Shown: positions 10,268 to 18,700 of the stretch, piece after piece
Layout: each line of letters begins with the position of its first letter
Numbering within the stretch: position 1 is the first letter of the stretch
Assembly: GCF_037975245.1 (NCBI RefSeq)
Contig: NC_092568.1
Span: forward strand, 4,477,001-4,541,000
Source: Apostichopus japonicus
Taxonomy: Eukaryota; Echinodermata; Holothuroidea; Aspidochirotida; Stichopodidae
Reading direction: 5' to 3'
DNA length: 64,000 nt
Program-made: the position numbers and the translations under genes
The notes under the pieces: model-generated
Seen by the model: the letters and a program-made list of their open reading frames with translations, nothing else
Database searches by the model: none
Told to the model about the DNA's origin: nothing

Positions 10268-11529
10268 GGCCTATATATAGGCCTATATATATAGGCCTAT
10301 ATATAGGCCTATATATATAGGCCTATATATATAGGCCTATATATAGGCCTATATATATAGGCCTATATATAGGCCTATATATATATATATAAATATATAT
10401 ATGCTATATAGGCCTATATATATATATATATATACATAAATACTCCCTACAGCATTTTTGTTGAATAAACTTCAGTGATTCCAAGGATTTGCATGTTACA
10501 GACATGGATTACACTAAAGCACCCATACCAGCTCTATAAATTATAATATACATTTCTATCGGTTATTTTCATTCTTGACTCTGATTGGCCGATGTGGTAT
10601 CGTGAGACCTTTCCTGACAATCTGCCATTGTTCCTTAAGGATGCAAAAGTTCAATCCATGGCTTCGTTTTAATAATGTTGGTTGTTTTGCTTTAGACCAT
10701 GTGAGATAAACAACAACAGTAATTCCCAAAAGGTCTGTGGTGCATGATTGTCGGGAATTCTTCATAGACAAATCACGGGGGAAATATAATATCCTTTTTA
10801 TAGAATGGTTTGGATTCGATGTCAGAATCAGATCATCGTACAATATGTCAACATGATCTCATACAAACGACCCAACCGACGTGTTTCTTATGTGATGTAC
10901 CAATGCATCATGTTACATTGTAAACTAAGTCCGTACGGTATTGATGTGTATTAGGTAAACAAAGGGCGTTGGAATGTACATAATCTGGTTTAGAATGTAT
11001 TCTTATATACGTTTCTAGAAAGTTTTCAACCGAAAATGACCTCAAGCAATTTTCTCCAAATGTTAGCTTACATGACGCTATTTAAAAACGTTATTCTCCG
11101 GGCCATTCGCACCCCCCCCCCCCCCCACGCACACAGTGACACACCTTTTGCCAGGAAATATTCAAGAAAAGGTCAATATCGCTATACGGCCCCTGTATGA
11201 AGAAGGCGTCTAAATGAAGGGTGGTCGATCTAACGACAGTAACACTTTTGGTTTGAAGTGCCGGATGTGACGTCACTTAAACATATGTCTTATAGCATAT
11301 ATACTTACTTGAGGTTTTCTTTTATATTCTCCGCCATCATTTCTTCCTGAATCATTTTACCGATACCGGTGTCTCCATCAGCAAGGGCATCCATCCAAAT
11401 GTTGAAGGCTTCATTATCGTTGGGTGTGTTGCTAGGAGAGGAGAACCAACCTATCAGGAAGCCGAGAACGATACAGACAACACCAACCGATGCAGCAATG
11501 ATCATAACAGATCTCGATGAACCTCCCAT
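1..11529 (-). CDS. NAALADase / glutamate carboxypeptidase II-like type II membrane peptidase, 5' part (spliced, runs off left edge)
   Basis: Coding exons in transcript order: 11529-11309, 6780-6624, 5490-5359, 1816-1691, 1272-1089, 334-244, 89-<1. Phases agree at every junction and give about 333 residues. ATG at 11529 has a good context (G at -3, G at +4). The protein starts with a short cytoplasmic tail and one hydrophobic segment (about residues 8-27, ending GFLIGWF), as in the FOLH1/NAALAD2 family, where the catalytic part is outside the cell. Recognisable family stretches are PHLGGTDEE and YDILLSYP (exon 2), [19 protein letters not shown] and [17 protein letters not shown] (exon 4), YSDPADYA and PGTGIQRGN (exon 5), and [15 protein letters not shown] (exon 6). 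This covers the N-terminal and protease-associated regions. The zinc-binding M28 peptidase part lies beyond base 1, so activity and the exact paralogue (NAALAD2, NAALADL1, FOLH1) cannot be judged. Similarity is from memory of the family, not a search. Confidence 0.93.
244..334 (-). CDS. NAALADase-like gene, coding exon 6
   Basis: 91 bp, residues 274-304, reading [20 protein letters not shown] then [11 protein letters not shown]. It matches the family segment with the LPxIPVxPIGYxDAxxLL pattern. Acceptor CTTTAG, donor CA|GTAAGTC. Confidence 0.9.
335..1690. other. NAALADase-like introns 4-5 with a TA tract and G-run
   Basis: Two introns flank exon 5 (335-1088 and 1273-1690). The second holds a (TA)n tract at about 1395-1419 and a poly-G run at about 1455-1467. 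I see no other gene or repeat in them. Confidence 0.5.
1089..1272 (-). CDS. NAALADase-like gene, coding exon 5 (PA-domain segment)
   Basis: 184 bp, residues 213-274. It contains [32 protein letters not shown] and [11 protein letters not shown], all in the family order. Acceptor TACAG, donor AAAG|GTATAA. Confidence 0.95.
1691..1816 (-). CDS. NAALADase-like gene, coding exon 4 (PA-domain segment)
   Basis: 126 bp, phase 0 to 0, residues 171-212. [19 protein letters not shown] and [16 protein letters not shown] are near-diagnostic for the glutamate carboxypeptidase II family. Acceptor TACAG, donor AAG|GTAATG. Confidence 0.95.
1817..3589. other. NAALADase-like intron 3, non-minisatellite part
   Basis: No coding exon is recognised. 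There are poly-G runs at about 3271-3286 and 3486-3495. The GGGGCGCAACCA phrase at about 3245 recurs in reverse complement, slightly altered, near 15170-15185, which suggests an old dispersed repeat. Confidence 0.4.
3590..5263. repeat. 1.67-kb G-rich minisatellite, 10/11-bp unit GGGGAAGGAT
   Basis: The array has about 160 head-to-tail copies of a 10-bp unit GGGGAAGGAT mixed with 11-bp copies that have one extra G. A GGGGAATGAT variant recurs at about 4000, 4157, 4491, 4700, 4781, 5123 and 5183, often in the same local order, so larger blocks have been duplicated. The plus strand is almost pure purine plus T, with a G4 run in every unit. It sits in intron 3 of the peptidase gene, whose pre-mRNA would carry the C/U-rich strand. 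The right edge is about 95 bp from exon 3. Confidence 0.97.
5359..5490 (-). CDS. NAALADase-like gene, coding exon 3
   Basis: 132 bp, phase 0 to 0, residues 127-170, beginning [12 protein letters not shown] and ending AKAATVE. It lies about 96 bp from the edge of the large G-rich minisatellite, which occupies the next intron. Confidence 0.88.
5650..5852. mobile_element. MITE, ~203 bp, copy 1 (CCAGTTGGGACAA termini)
   Basis: It begins CCAGTTGGGACAAATTG and ends with a decayed inverted copy (AAATTGTCTCAATTTGG). It is nearly identical along its whole length to 9834-10037 and has no coding capacity. It lies in intron 2 of the peptidase gene. Confidence 0.75.
6624..6780 (-). CDS. NAALADase-like gene, coding exon 2
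   Basis: 157 bp, residues 74-126. It starts after a CAACAG acceptor and ends PNY before GTAAGA. It contains [20 protein letters not shown], matching the family motif that follows the membrane stem, and KYDILLSYP at the end. Confidence 0.93.
6855..7004. repeat. 150-bp foldback (inverted repeat) of Penelope-like coding fragments
   Basis: The left arm starting TTGAATGGTTTTGGAGATTG is the inverted copy of the right arm ending CAATCTCCAAAATCATTCAA, with one mismatch. The arms are separated by TA-rich sequence and further GAAGTGATTGTATATA units in both orientations. The right arm is the coding start of the neighbouring GIY-YIG fragment ([11 protein letters not shown]), so the left arm is an inverted piece of the same element. 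Confidence 0.8.
6975..7192 (+). pseudogene. Penelope-like element remnant: C-terminal GIY-YIG endonuclease fragment
   Basis: The frame reads [18 protein letters not shown], then [18 protein letters not shown], and stops at 7190-7192. HxNL.(N/G)HSI..LRV followed by E.FWI..L.T..P.GLN is the pattern at the C-terminal end of GIY-YIG endonucleases of Penelope-like retroelements. The catalytic GIY half and the whole reverse transcriptase are missing, and TA-rich foldback sequence replaces them, so this is a dead 5'-truncated copy. It lies in intron 1 of the peptidase gene on the opposite strand. Family assignment rests on motif recognition only. Confidence 0.68.
7326..7364 (+). ncRNA. Hammerhead-like fold at the 3' end of the Penelope-like remnant
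   Basis: Helix I is TGCA/TGCA (7326-7329 with 7361-7364), then CTGAAGA (CUGANGA box), one extra T, helix II GAGC/GCTC around a 7-base loop, GAAA, a minimal helix III AGCT, and the C that would precede cleavage (7360). Hammerhead motifs are known in Penelope-like elements. The unpaired base between the CUGANGA box and helix II departs from the textbook fold, so activity is uncertain. Confidence 0.55.
7486..7638. repeat. (TA)n microsatellite
   Basis: About 150 bp of nearly pure TA with one TAGGCCTA interruption at about 7571-7579. Confidence 0.95.
7639..9833. other. Peptidase-gene intron 1, part without recognised elements
   Basis: No gene is seen. It holds a C/A-rich stretch at 7965-8010, a poly-C at about 8931-8939, and a short tandem duplication at about 9705-9785 in which CATCGAGACTGTGACTGTGT occurs twice. 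Confidence 0.4.
9834..10037. mobile_element. MITE, ~204 bp, copy 2 (CCAGTTGGGACAA termini)
   Basis: Clean inverted ends: CCAGTTGGGACAATTT at the left and AAATTGTCCCAACTGG at the right. The interior matches 5650-5852. AAGGGAAC occurs just outside both ends (about 9818-9826 and 10041-10048). The superfamily is not assigned. Confidence 0.85.
10068..10096 (-). pseudogene. U2 snRNA 5'-end fragment (29 nt)
   Basis: On the minus strand, ATCGCTTCTCGGCCTTTTGG followed by CTAAGATCA equals nucleotides 1-29 of metazoan U2 snRNA without a mismatch. The match ends abruptly: real U2 continues with AGTG, here TGCA begins a palindromic TGCATTATGCATGCATTATG stretch. No branch-recognition region, Sm site or 3' stem follows, so this is not a working U2 gene. 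Confidence 0.85.
10215..10432. repeat. Self-complementary AGGCCTATATAT minisatellite with (TA)n flanks
   Basis: A TA tract is followed by about ten TAGGCCTA cores spaced by 8-14 bp of TA. Each core and spacer is its own reverse complement, so the array can form many alternative cruciform hairpins. It lies in intron 1 of the peptidase gene. Confidence 0.92.
10433..11308. other. Peptidase-gene intron 1, exon-1-proximal part
   Basis: No gene is recognised. A poly-C run at 11111-11127 is the only low-complexity feature. Confidence 0.4.
11309..11529 (-). CDS. NAALADase-like gene, coding exon 1 (signal anchor)
   Basis: This exon encodes residues 1-74, beginning [16 protein letters not shown], with a single hydrophobic anchor and then an acidic stem ending in AENIKENLK. 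The donor is AA|GTAAGTA at 11308. The open frame continues upstream of the ATG to 11688 without a stop, but that sequence does not look like family protein. MGGSS fits the usual short cytoplasmic tail, so the upstream part is taken as 5' UTR. The transcription start is not resolved. Confidence 0.88.
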
Positions 11530-12200
11530 CGCTGTGTTTATCCTGACGCTAATTGGACACTGGCAACAAAGATATAAACTGACGTATGTGGACACTGTAT
11601 GAAGTGTCGCAGAGCGCCACAACAACTTGGTTTTCCTTTGTTTTACACTATAAAATAATTGCGGGCATGTAATGAACTGCCAACGCACTGTGCAACGGTG
11701 GAAGCATGACTATACCCAGCTGTGTGATGCTACCATTAGATGCACTTTTAAGAGTGTAGTAAACCTTGCACTTGGCGCTCTTTTACTATTATGCTAACAA
11801 AAAAACCGGTGGGCCACTTGCTGCAGCGATTGTAACAAACCTGTTTACCGGTATAATAAGCGCCATAACTACCTTAATAATAACTGCTCCTGTACATGGC
11901 TTCACAAAAGTCTAGAGTCGGAACTTCTGATCACGCGGAACAATCTCGTAACGTCACTTCTAGTCGACACTATGCCTTAGATCATGTGATCACTTGTAAA
12001 CATTACACGGTAGATCGCTAAGCATCTTAACCTGATAAAGTGTAGCATATCTATAGGCCAATTCCCTTTCCAAGGGACTCTTGATACTCACCTGACATAA
12101 GGCATCGTCATAAGCATACGGTTACAGCCCTGATATAAGGGGGAGTGGGGTTAAGAGCGGCTCAAGTTGTTTAGGTTTCGCGCCCAGGCGCTATCTTGGG
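11530..12200. other. 5' region upstream of the NAALADase-like start codon
   Basis: It should contain the 5' UTR and promoter of the minus-strand gene, but I see no TATA box or other element I would commit to. Confidence 0.35.
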
Positions 12201-12242
12201 TGACTTTCTTTAAAAGCGTATGAATGTCTGTTGTCAGTTCAT

Positions 12243-12452
12243 ACAATTTTACACAGAATAACCACATAATTTTACACAGAATAACTTCGCCTGATGAGTC
12301 CCAAAAGGACGAAACCGGTCGTGAAGTGGAATTTTTCTGGTGTGTTATTCTTTTTTTATTTACTATATATCTGTCATACCACTTGCTACACATTCATTTC
12401 TTATTTACGGCTTGGCTTGCCTATAAAGAGTGGTTATTCTGTGTAAAATTGT
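12243..12452. mobile_element. 210-bp element bounded by a perfect 23-bp inverted repeat and carrying a hammerhead
   Basis: The left end (12243-12265, starting ACAATTTTACACAGAATAAC) and right end (12430-12452) are exact reverse complements over 23 bp. A second partial direct copy of the left end lies at 12267-12284, immediately before the hammerhead. No coding capacity. The class (MITE-like or retrozyme-like) is unclear. Confidence 0.7.
12284..12327 (+). ncRNA. Type I hammerhead ribozyme, complete core
   Basis: Order of parts: helix I strand ACTTCGC (12284-12290), CTGATGA box (12291-12297), helix II GTCC-caaaa-GGAC (12298-12310), GAAA (12311-12314), minimal helix III ACCGGT (12314-12319), cleavage base C12320, and helix I return strand GTGAAGT (12321-12327). 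Helix I pairs over 7 bp with one G-U. Every invariant hammerhead core base is present. The helix III palindrome ACCGGT is too short for a stable monomer but could pair between two molecules, as in known dimeric hammerheads of satellite and retrozyme type. No tool was run. Confidence 0.88.
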
Positions 12453-12554
12453 CATATTCAAAGCACCAGGGGTGTACTCTGTACAATCATAACACTTGGG
12501 TAATACGCCCTCAATAACAGTTATACAAAGCCTGTGTATACGCATTCACACACC

Positions 12555-12620
12555 AGTAGAGTGATCGAGTGATACGGACTTCGGTTCGTGACACAAGATC
12601 CGGGGTTCGATTCCTACCTT
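12555..12620 (+). other. tRNA-like (SINE head) pol III promoter with B box
   Basis: GGTTCGATTCC at 12604-12614 is a perfect B box. TGATCGAGTGATACGG about 35 bp upstream resembles a Ser/Leu-type A box. There is no complete cloverleaf, so this looks like a tRNA-derived SINE head rather than a tRNA gene. It runs directly into the decayed hammerhead. Confidence 0.6.
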
Positions 12621-12690
12621 CGCCTGATGTGTCCCAAAAGGACCAAACCGGTCATTTCAAACCCAATCATTTCTTATTTACGGCTTGGCA
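12617..12690 (+). pseudogene. Decayed hammerhead copy with shared tail
   Basis: CTTCGCCTGATGTGTCCC, then AAAAGGACCAAACCGGTC, matches the hammerhead at 12284 but with two core changes: A9 to T in CTGATGA and G to C in GAAA. The helix I return strand is also lost. Both copies share the downstream phrase TTCTTATTTACGGCTTGGC (12398-12416 and 12671-12689), so they belong to one repeat family. Cleavage is not expected. Confidence 0.8.
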
Positions 12691-12699
12691 TCAGCAATG

Positions 12700-14483
12700 A
12701 GAAGAGATGGAATGAAAGAAAACAACACCGTTATTCCGCGTATGTCATATATTTTTTCGCACAAACAAATGGTATAACCTGCTCAGAAATAGTGCCTTTC
12801 AAAACAAATATCTCAAATAGACGCTTATCTGAGCCTCTGCAGCGTTGCTGCTCGTGTCACTTTGATAGTCTTCATACAAATCATTTTATATTTGCTAACA
12901 ATTAAGATCACGTCCGTACCTCCGGATGCAACAACCTTCTACCATGCAGGGAGTTGTTTTATAACAACTCACTGCTTCTACAATGAACTAAAATTTATCT
13001 TTTTCCCCTGTCGTGATGACAATTTAAGATCTTCTTGCTAAATTAATTTGGCACTGAGTAAATCATCCGTCGCTCTTCAAGGTTTGCTTATTAGTTTAAT
13101 TTCTCAGTTTACAACCGGCCGAACTCTAATGGGGTTTCACACTTATTGGTGTGATGGACAGACTTGTAGCAAGCATATATTTACTAGCCGAGAGTTGCTG
13201 CTTTATAGGATAAATGATAAAATTGAGCCGCTACCACATTTATAAATCAGCTCACCTGATGTTCACAAGTTTAAGTGGATGGTTACACGTTTTATTTAGA
13301 TATCTGTAGATGCTGTGTCCCGAGAAGAAAGCATATTCCGTCGATGATTTGCTTTATCAAGCCTCTTGGTAGATTTGGTGAAACTACTGGAAAATTTCGA
13401 TCTGAAAGGTGAGTATTACCTTGGTTTGTTCTTATCACAAACAGGTCCTACATTTTTATTGTAAAAGATTCAGCGCGCGCAGTCTGTAAGTGATGCTAGT
13501 TGGTGGTGGGCGGTGGTCGGATGTGGGATGGCACCACCGACCAAATTTATTTCTCTCTCGTTAGAAAAATAAACTCAATTAGAAATTGGTAGGCCGGCTG
13601 AGGGCAGTGGCCATGAATAGCAAGTAACTGTTAAAGAGTGAATCTCACAGCTAAAGTGATAGCTTCCAGTCAGACTTGGTGTGCGCAAGTAGGAGGGGAG
13701 GACGGATACACTATACCCTCCATCTTTCACTCGGGGAGAAATGGTTCAGTTGATTTTGTAGAATCATCCGGGAAGAATAAAACCACTGCTACGAGTACTA
13801 TTAACACAACCTTACGTTTATAGTTTGGACTAATTCATATAGCTTATATATATAGCCTTTGAAGAAGATCCTGCTAGGATCGAAACGTCAGGACAACTTA
13901 CTTTTACACAGCTTATATGCGTCAGAATACACCATTTGACGTGTAATTTTCTTTATGGGGGTGGGGGTTTTGACCTCTACATTGGAATGGGCTTCAACAT
14001 CCCCAGGCCCACACCCTCCTGTATAACATTCTTTATTCGCCTCTGGTCGTTCCTTCAAGGTTCATACCTACCTAGATCGGTCGGGGAAGTTTAGAATTTA
14101 CAACCTCCCCAACCTTTGAAATCTTTTGCACGCCACTTCTTCATATCATCTTAAATGTTAATGACCTATATAGGAATGACCTATACTGTATACGAATAAA
14201 AACCCGTATAATAACAAAATTTGTTGCGTTCAGTTATATTGATATGTCCACAAGAGAAAGGTTTTAATGCTTCTGTTCTCACGTCACTCCCAAATGATGA
14301 GATGGGCATGTATGAATCTATACATTTATGGCTGAAAAATTAGTGATTATAAGAACTTTTCTACAATAACGTGGAAACCTGAAAATAATGTCGTTCCCTT
14401 CATACTGCAGAATACACATGTGAAGCTGTAATTAACCCTATATCAGCTCATAAATGTAGTAAGTTGGATCATTCGTGTGGATG
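12700..14483. other. Intergenic DNA between divergent peptidase and glucosidase genes
   Basis: No gene is recognised. The only structured piece is a hammerhead-like hairpin at 13855-13895. Confidence 0.4.
13855..13895 (+). ncRNA. Hammerhead-like hairpin (GATCC-TGCTA-GGATC family), fragment
   Basis: TTGAAGA (CUGANGA box with C to T), an extra A, stem GATCC/GGATC with loop TGCTA, GAAA, ACGT, C, AGG. It is the same dispersed family as at 38721, 38768, 40265, 52942 and 53008. The box change and missing helix I predict an inactive copy. Confidence 0.55.
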
Positions 14484-15067
14484 CAGAGGCGTAGCTGAAC
14501 TTCATTAGGGGCCCAGCATAATCATGGGGGGGGGGGGGAGAGGGATCAGGTTGGACTGACCCTACGACGCCAAAGGCCAAAAAGCTCTCCCCCTAAGGGC
14601 ATGGGGTCCAGGGGCAATTACGCCCTGGCGAGGAGCATGGGGCGAATCCACTGGAAGCTCTGGGGTATATTTACAAAATTGTGGGCATTAGAATGAAGCA
14701 TTTAATCTTCAAATGGTACTGTATCCGCACTAAATAGAACACAACATTCACCATTTTCCCATTTTCTTTTTTATACTCGGACTAACGGCCGGTTCATTTG
14801 ATGGTGCAGCGGGATTGCGGGTGGGGAGGATGGATGATGGTAGGGTTGCATGGGGCATTGGAATTTGCACTCAAGCTGACCAATAGGAGGTTTCAACAGG
14901 AAGTATTAATAAGATAAATAGTAGCATTTTAATATATGTTAGTAATTGTTTCACTGCGATTTACAAATTTAAAAATGATCCATTATATTAAAATTCCTTC
15001 CTAATTTCTCTCGTCTCCTTGCCTTATTTTTTTTATGTTATTCTTGCCTCTCGTACCTACGCCCCTG
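14484..15067. mobile_element. hAT-type MITE, 584 bp
   Basis: Inverted ends CAGAGGCGTAGCTG and GTACCTACGCCCCTG. The flanks TGTGGATG (left) and TGGGGATG (right) agree at 7 of 8 bases, fitting the 8-bp target duplication of hAT elements. The interior holds a G-run and GC-rich non-coding sequence but no transposase. Confidence 0.72.
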
Positions 15068-15677
15068 TGGGGATGGGAAACGGTGAGTTTAGGAGAACTT
15101 TGCAACTTTAAACATATAACAATACAGTGACAGTTTTAACCCAGGGCGCCTGACGTTCTCTCCGGGGAAAATCTGGTTGCGCCACCATGACTGACCAGCA
15201 AAGGCGAGACGGATATTCCATACCATGTAACCGTTGAGAACTATGTAGGCCATTTGTATGTTTATTTCCAATCGCCATTTCCCGAAACCCCCCTTTTAAC
15301 CCAGTATCTCAAGGTTCAATTCAGTTCTATGAAGATTCTTATGAAGTTCTTATTACGATTCAGAAGATGTTCGAAGATTAACACTTGCGTCATCAATTAC
15401 GTAACAGAGAATCCAAAAAAAATCATCTCTATCCTTAATTGAACACTCTCCTCCTAACCCTCCCCAAAACGTTTGCTAAAACCTCGCTTCGGATCTGCAA
15501 TGAAATAACTACCAAATAAAGCGGAACCAAAAGTTATTTCTGCCACTTTTCAATCATTTCCATATTTGTGGCCCGACCCCCTCTGTTTATGGCATATAAC
15601 ATAGCAGCCCTTTAATACCTAATCACTGTAATGTACTGTATGTTGTTTTATCTACTATGAGTCTTGATAACAGCAAA

Positions 15678-15715
15678 ATGGCTGCGCACATCCGAAACCA
15701 CGGTGTCATGTTCTC
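15678..15715 (+). CDS. GANAB: GANAB-like coding exon 1
   Basis: A 38-bp exon, [12 protein letters not shown] plus two bases, with donor TC|GTAAGTG. Joined to exon 2 it makes ...[17 protein letters not shown], a clean signal peptide. The ATG has A at -3 and G at +4. MAA also starts the human protein. The 7.5-kb intron that follows is the longest of the gene. Support is by splice logic, not a transcript. Confidence 0.8.
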
Positions 15716-18700
15716 GTAAGTGTTTTATCACTCTCATTTGCCACTTTCTTACCTTTAATCGTCATGAAAGACAAGTTTATACATTCGCATGTAATTTTCT
15801 TATTTTGGGTATCATTTACGTCCAAATTCTTTTCTTCTATCTAATAAGACGTTCTTTAAGCTACGTGTTAATCGCACAGTGTACCGTTATAATAATGTGA
15901 CCGAGACCTCGGTAGCCTAAGTTAGTGCTAACGCTCGAACAAGCGTACGATAGCCTAACGTTGGTAATTAAACTAATGGTACAGATATATGCTTAGGCTA
16001 GATGCGACTGACAAAGTGAACTAACGTTAGGCCGTCTGTATCGGCTACTATTAAAGGATAATTGCCATGGATTGCACGAAGTACGTTCACACAAGCAAAC
16101 AAAAATGAATTCAGTTTGTATTTTCTTTGTAAAAACCTAGTAACATAGGCTAGGCCTAGGCAGTAGGGGTACAGAACTAGCCTAGTCCTAATGAGGTTAA
16201 CTTTAATATTTCGAAGTTAGCATTGGTCTTCCCTTGCAATACAAGTTACATCAAGGCAAACCTATTGAAATAGCTCTGCTCCAGGCCTGGTATAATCTAA
16301 CACTTCTTGTTGAAGAACAAAGCTCTTACTTCTTAGGCTAACATGGCTCTTGCTGGGACTAACTAGGGGCCTAGGCTCCCTGTTGAAGACTATGTTAAGT
16401 TTTGTTTTCAAAGAGCTCTGGTACAAAGGCTACCCGATAAGATGCAAGTAAATGGGAACTCAAATGGAACCCAAGAAAGGTGTTATTCAGTCAACAGCTA
16501 CAGTTAGTCAGCCTGTTGTGTTAGCTTCTATTTACTGTGTAATATATATATAGTTTAAAGTATGATATCTTGTAAATTTCAATTTCAAACTCTATAATGT
16601 TTCAGCTTTATTTCATATCTCATGCAGTTTTCGGTGGACTGAACTAACAGGTTATGGTTTTAGGTACCTTACCGTTTTTTCATCAAAGGGGTTCGGTTGT
16701 CTGTGGGACAAGAATCAATAAAGGAGGTAGTGCATTTCCAACACAAAACAAAGTACCTAACCTTCTGTGTAACACATGTATACTTTTTATTGAATGCAAC
16801 ATATTACAAGTACAATCAAATGGTTACTTGACCAACACAATGTAAGAGATACAACATAAAGTAAAGAAAAGAACAATCGCAACAAACCAATAACAACAAT
16901 CGCAAACCCTTCCTTGAATGTCCCTGATAAATAAACATTACAGCAGATTCATGCTCTAACAATAGCAAGCTAAGGGTACTTCTTACAAAGAAGCCCCCTG
17001 TGGATTAAGAAATTAAACCAAAATTTAAAAATTAATAGTTTTCAGGGTCAATCACTGCATATGTGCCTTAAGGAGAACATACTCTTTACAGAAATTCAAT
17101 ATACAGCTAAAAGCAGCTATTTTAAAGCAGCCCTATTGACCAGAATAGAATGCAAATGATGTAACCACAAAACCCCTCTTGAAGCTACACTATATTTGGC
17201 AATTAATTAATGGTTCCTTTCATATCCAAACATATGGACATCCAGTCACTTTTCCATATTGTTATCAATCATTTAGCAGACTTTGCAAAAATGCCAGTTT
17301 CCCAATATTTAAGACTTTTCTTAATTTTTGAAACTGTACGAAAGAATTTTTTGATGCTGAAAGTGAAGGAATTGAAGTGCGTAGTGAAAGTCATTGTCTT
17401 CAAGAGGGGGAAGGGGGGGGGTGCGGTAGAAGACTATGGAGACCACCAACTTAAAAACACAGCAATACACTGTGTCAGCATTCTTCCTAGATCAATTTCT
17501 ATGATATTGTATGAATGTACTGTACCATCAGATAAATGTGTTGGTGACTGAAGGGAGAAACTAGGCTGGAGTCGTCTGCACTATTGAGCTATAAATTAGG
17601 TCACTCTATACTCTGGTATGATTTAGACCGCTAGTCGAAAGATTGTAAAATATTCATCAGCTTTGTGGACAAATTGACACGATTTTAATTATTGGTAATT
17701 GCCAGAAACAAATTAAAACTATAGCCAGAAACAAAAGTGGGAAATTTAAAGGAGCATTTCATAGCCATGAAATTGGAACCTTCTCTATCCTCTTCTCCAT
17801 GTAAATCATTTTTGTTTTTATGATAAAAAGTAATATGAAGTGTGTTTAATTGCTGTCATTACGATTACCTTTTAATCGCTATATCATGATTCAGAGCCTT
17901 GCCTAACCTTGTTAATGAATTCTTGTTATTAATGGAGAAATCCCGTTGCCATTAAAGTTGATGGCTTATATTTACAAAATTATTGGGAATTTTCTATATG
18001 TCTCCAGATCAAAACCACATTGTCATAGAGCATGAAAAAATGAGGAAGTTTCCAAATTTGGTGAAGAATGCAACTAGCAACAGAAGAGGGAATGATGTTA
18101 TAACTGCAATTGAGCTGAAAATGTTGACATTGTTTTATGAGTATCACTTTTTGACGGTACTTGATAACAATGTACTACAACAAATGGTGAATCATGATAA
18201 AATTTACAAATAGGACATTGACAGCTACTGTAAGCATATGAAGTAATTAAAACCAAAATTATATTAAACAAGAAAGAAACACTTTTGCAGGACAAAAATC
18301 AAGATGACATCATATGGTAGAACCCCCCTAATGTAACCCACTTCCTGGTGTACGAGAGGGGCTTAGCGGGTCAGTCTTGATAGGTCCCATCCAATCCTTC
18401 ATATCAAGATCTATGGATGAGATATTGAGATGAGGTTTTGAACTAACAGCTCTGAATAATTCTCTCTTTAAAATGATATTCACATTATCTCCTCTGGAAT
18501 AAACCTTCAATTCCTGCATCACCATGCTCACTACTCGGGCAGTTTTTAGATAGATCTAAAATGTTAACTGACATAATAAACATTTGATCACTTGAAGACA
18601 GTTTCTTGCTTTTACCTAAAGTTTTTACATTCAAACTATCATCTTTAAAGATTAGTACTCTACCGTGATAGTTCTGTGGACTGCGCAGCATCTCTGTACA

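Noticed and set aside
11530-11688. N-terminal extension of the NAALADase-like protein to an upstream ATG
   Set aside because: The added 53 residues are not family-like and would put a long Cys-rich segment before the anchor. MGGSS has a better start context.
12555-12620. Functional tRNA gene
   Set aside because: There is a B box and a weak A box but no complete set of four pairing stems or acceptor end, and the sequence runs into a repeat body.
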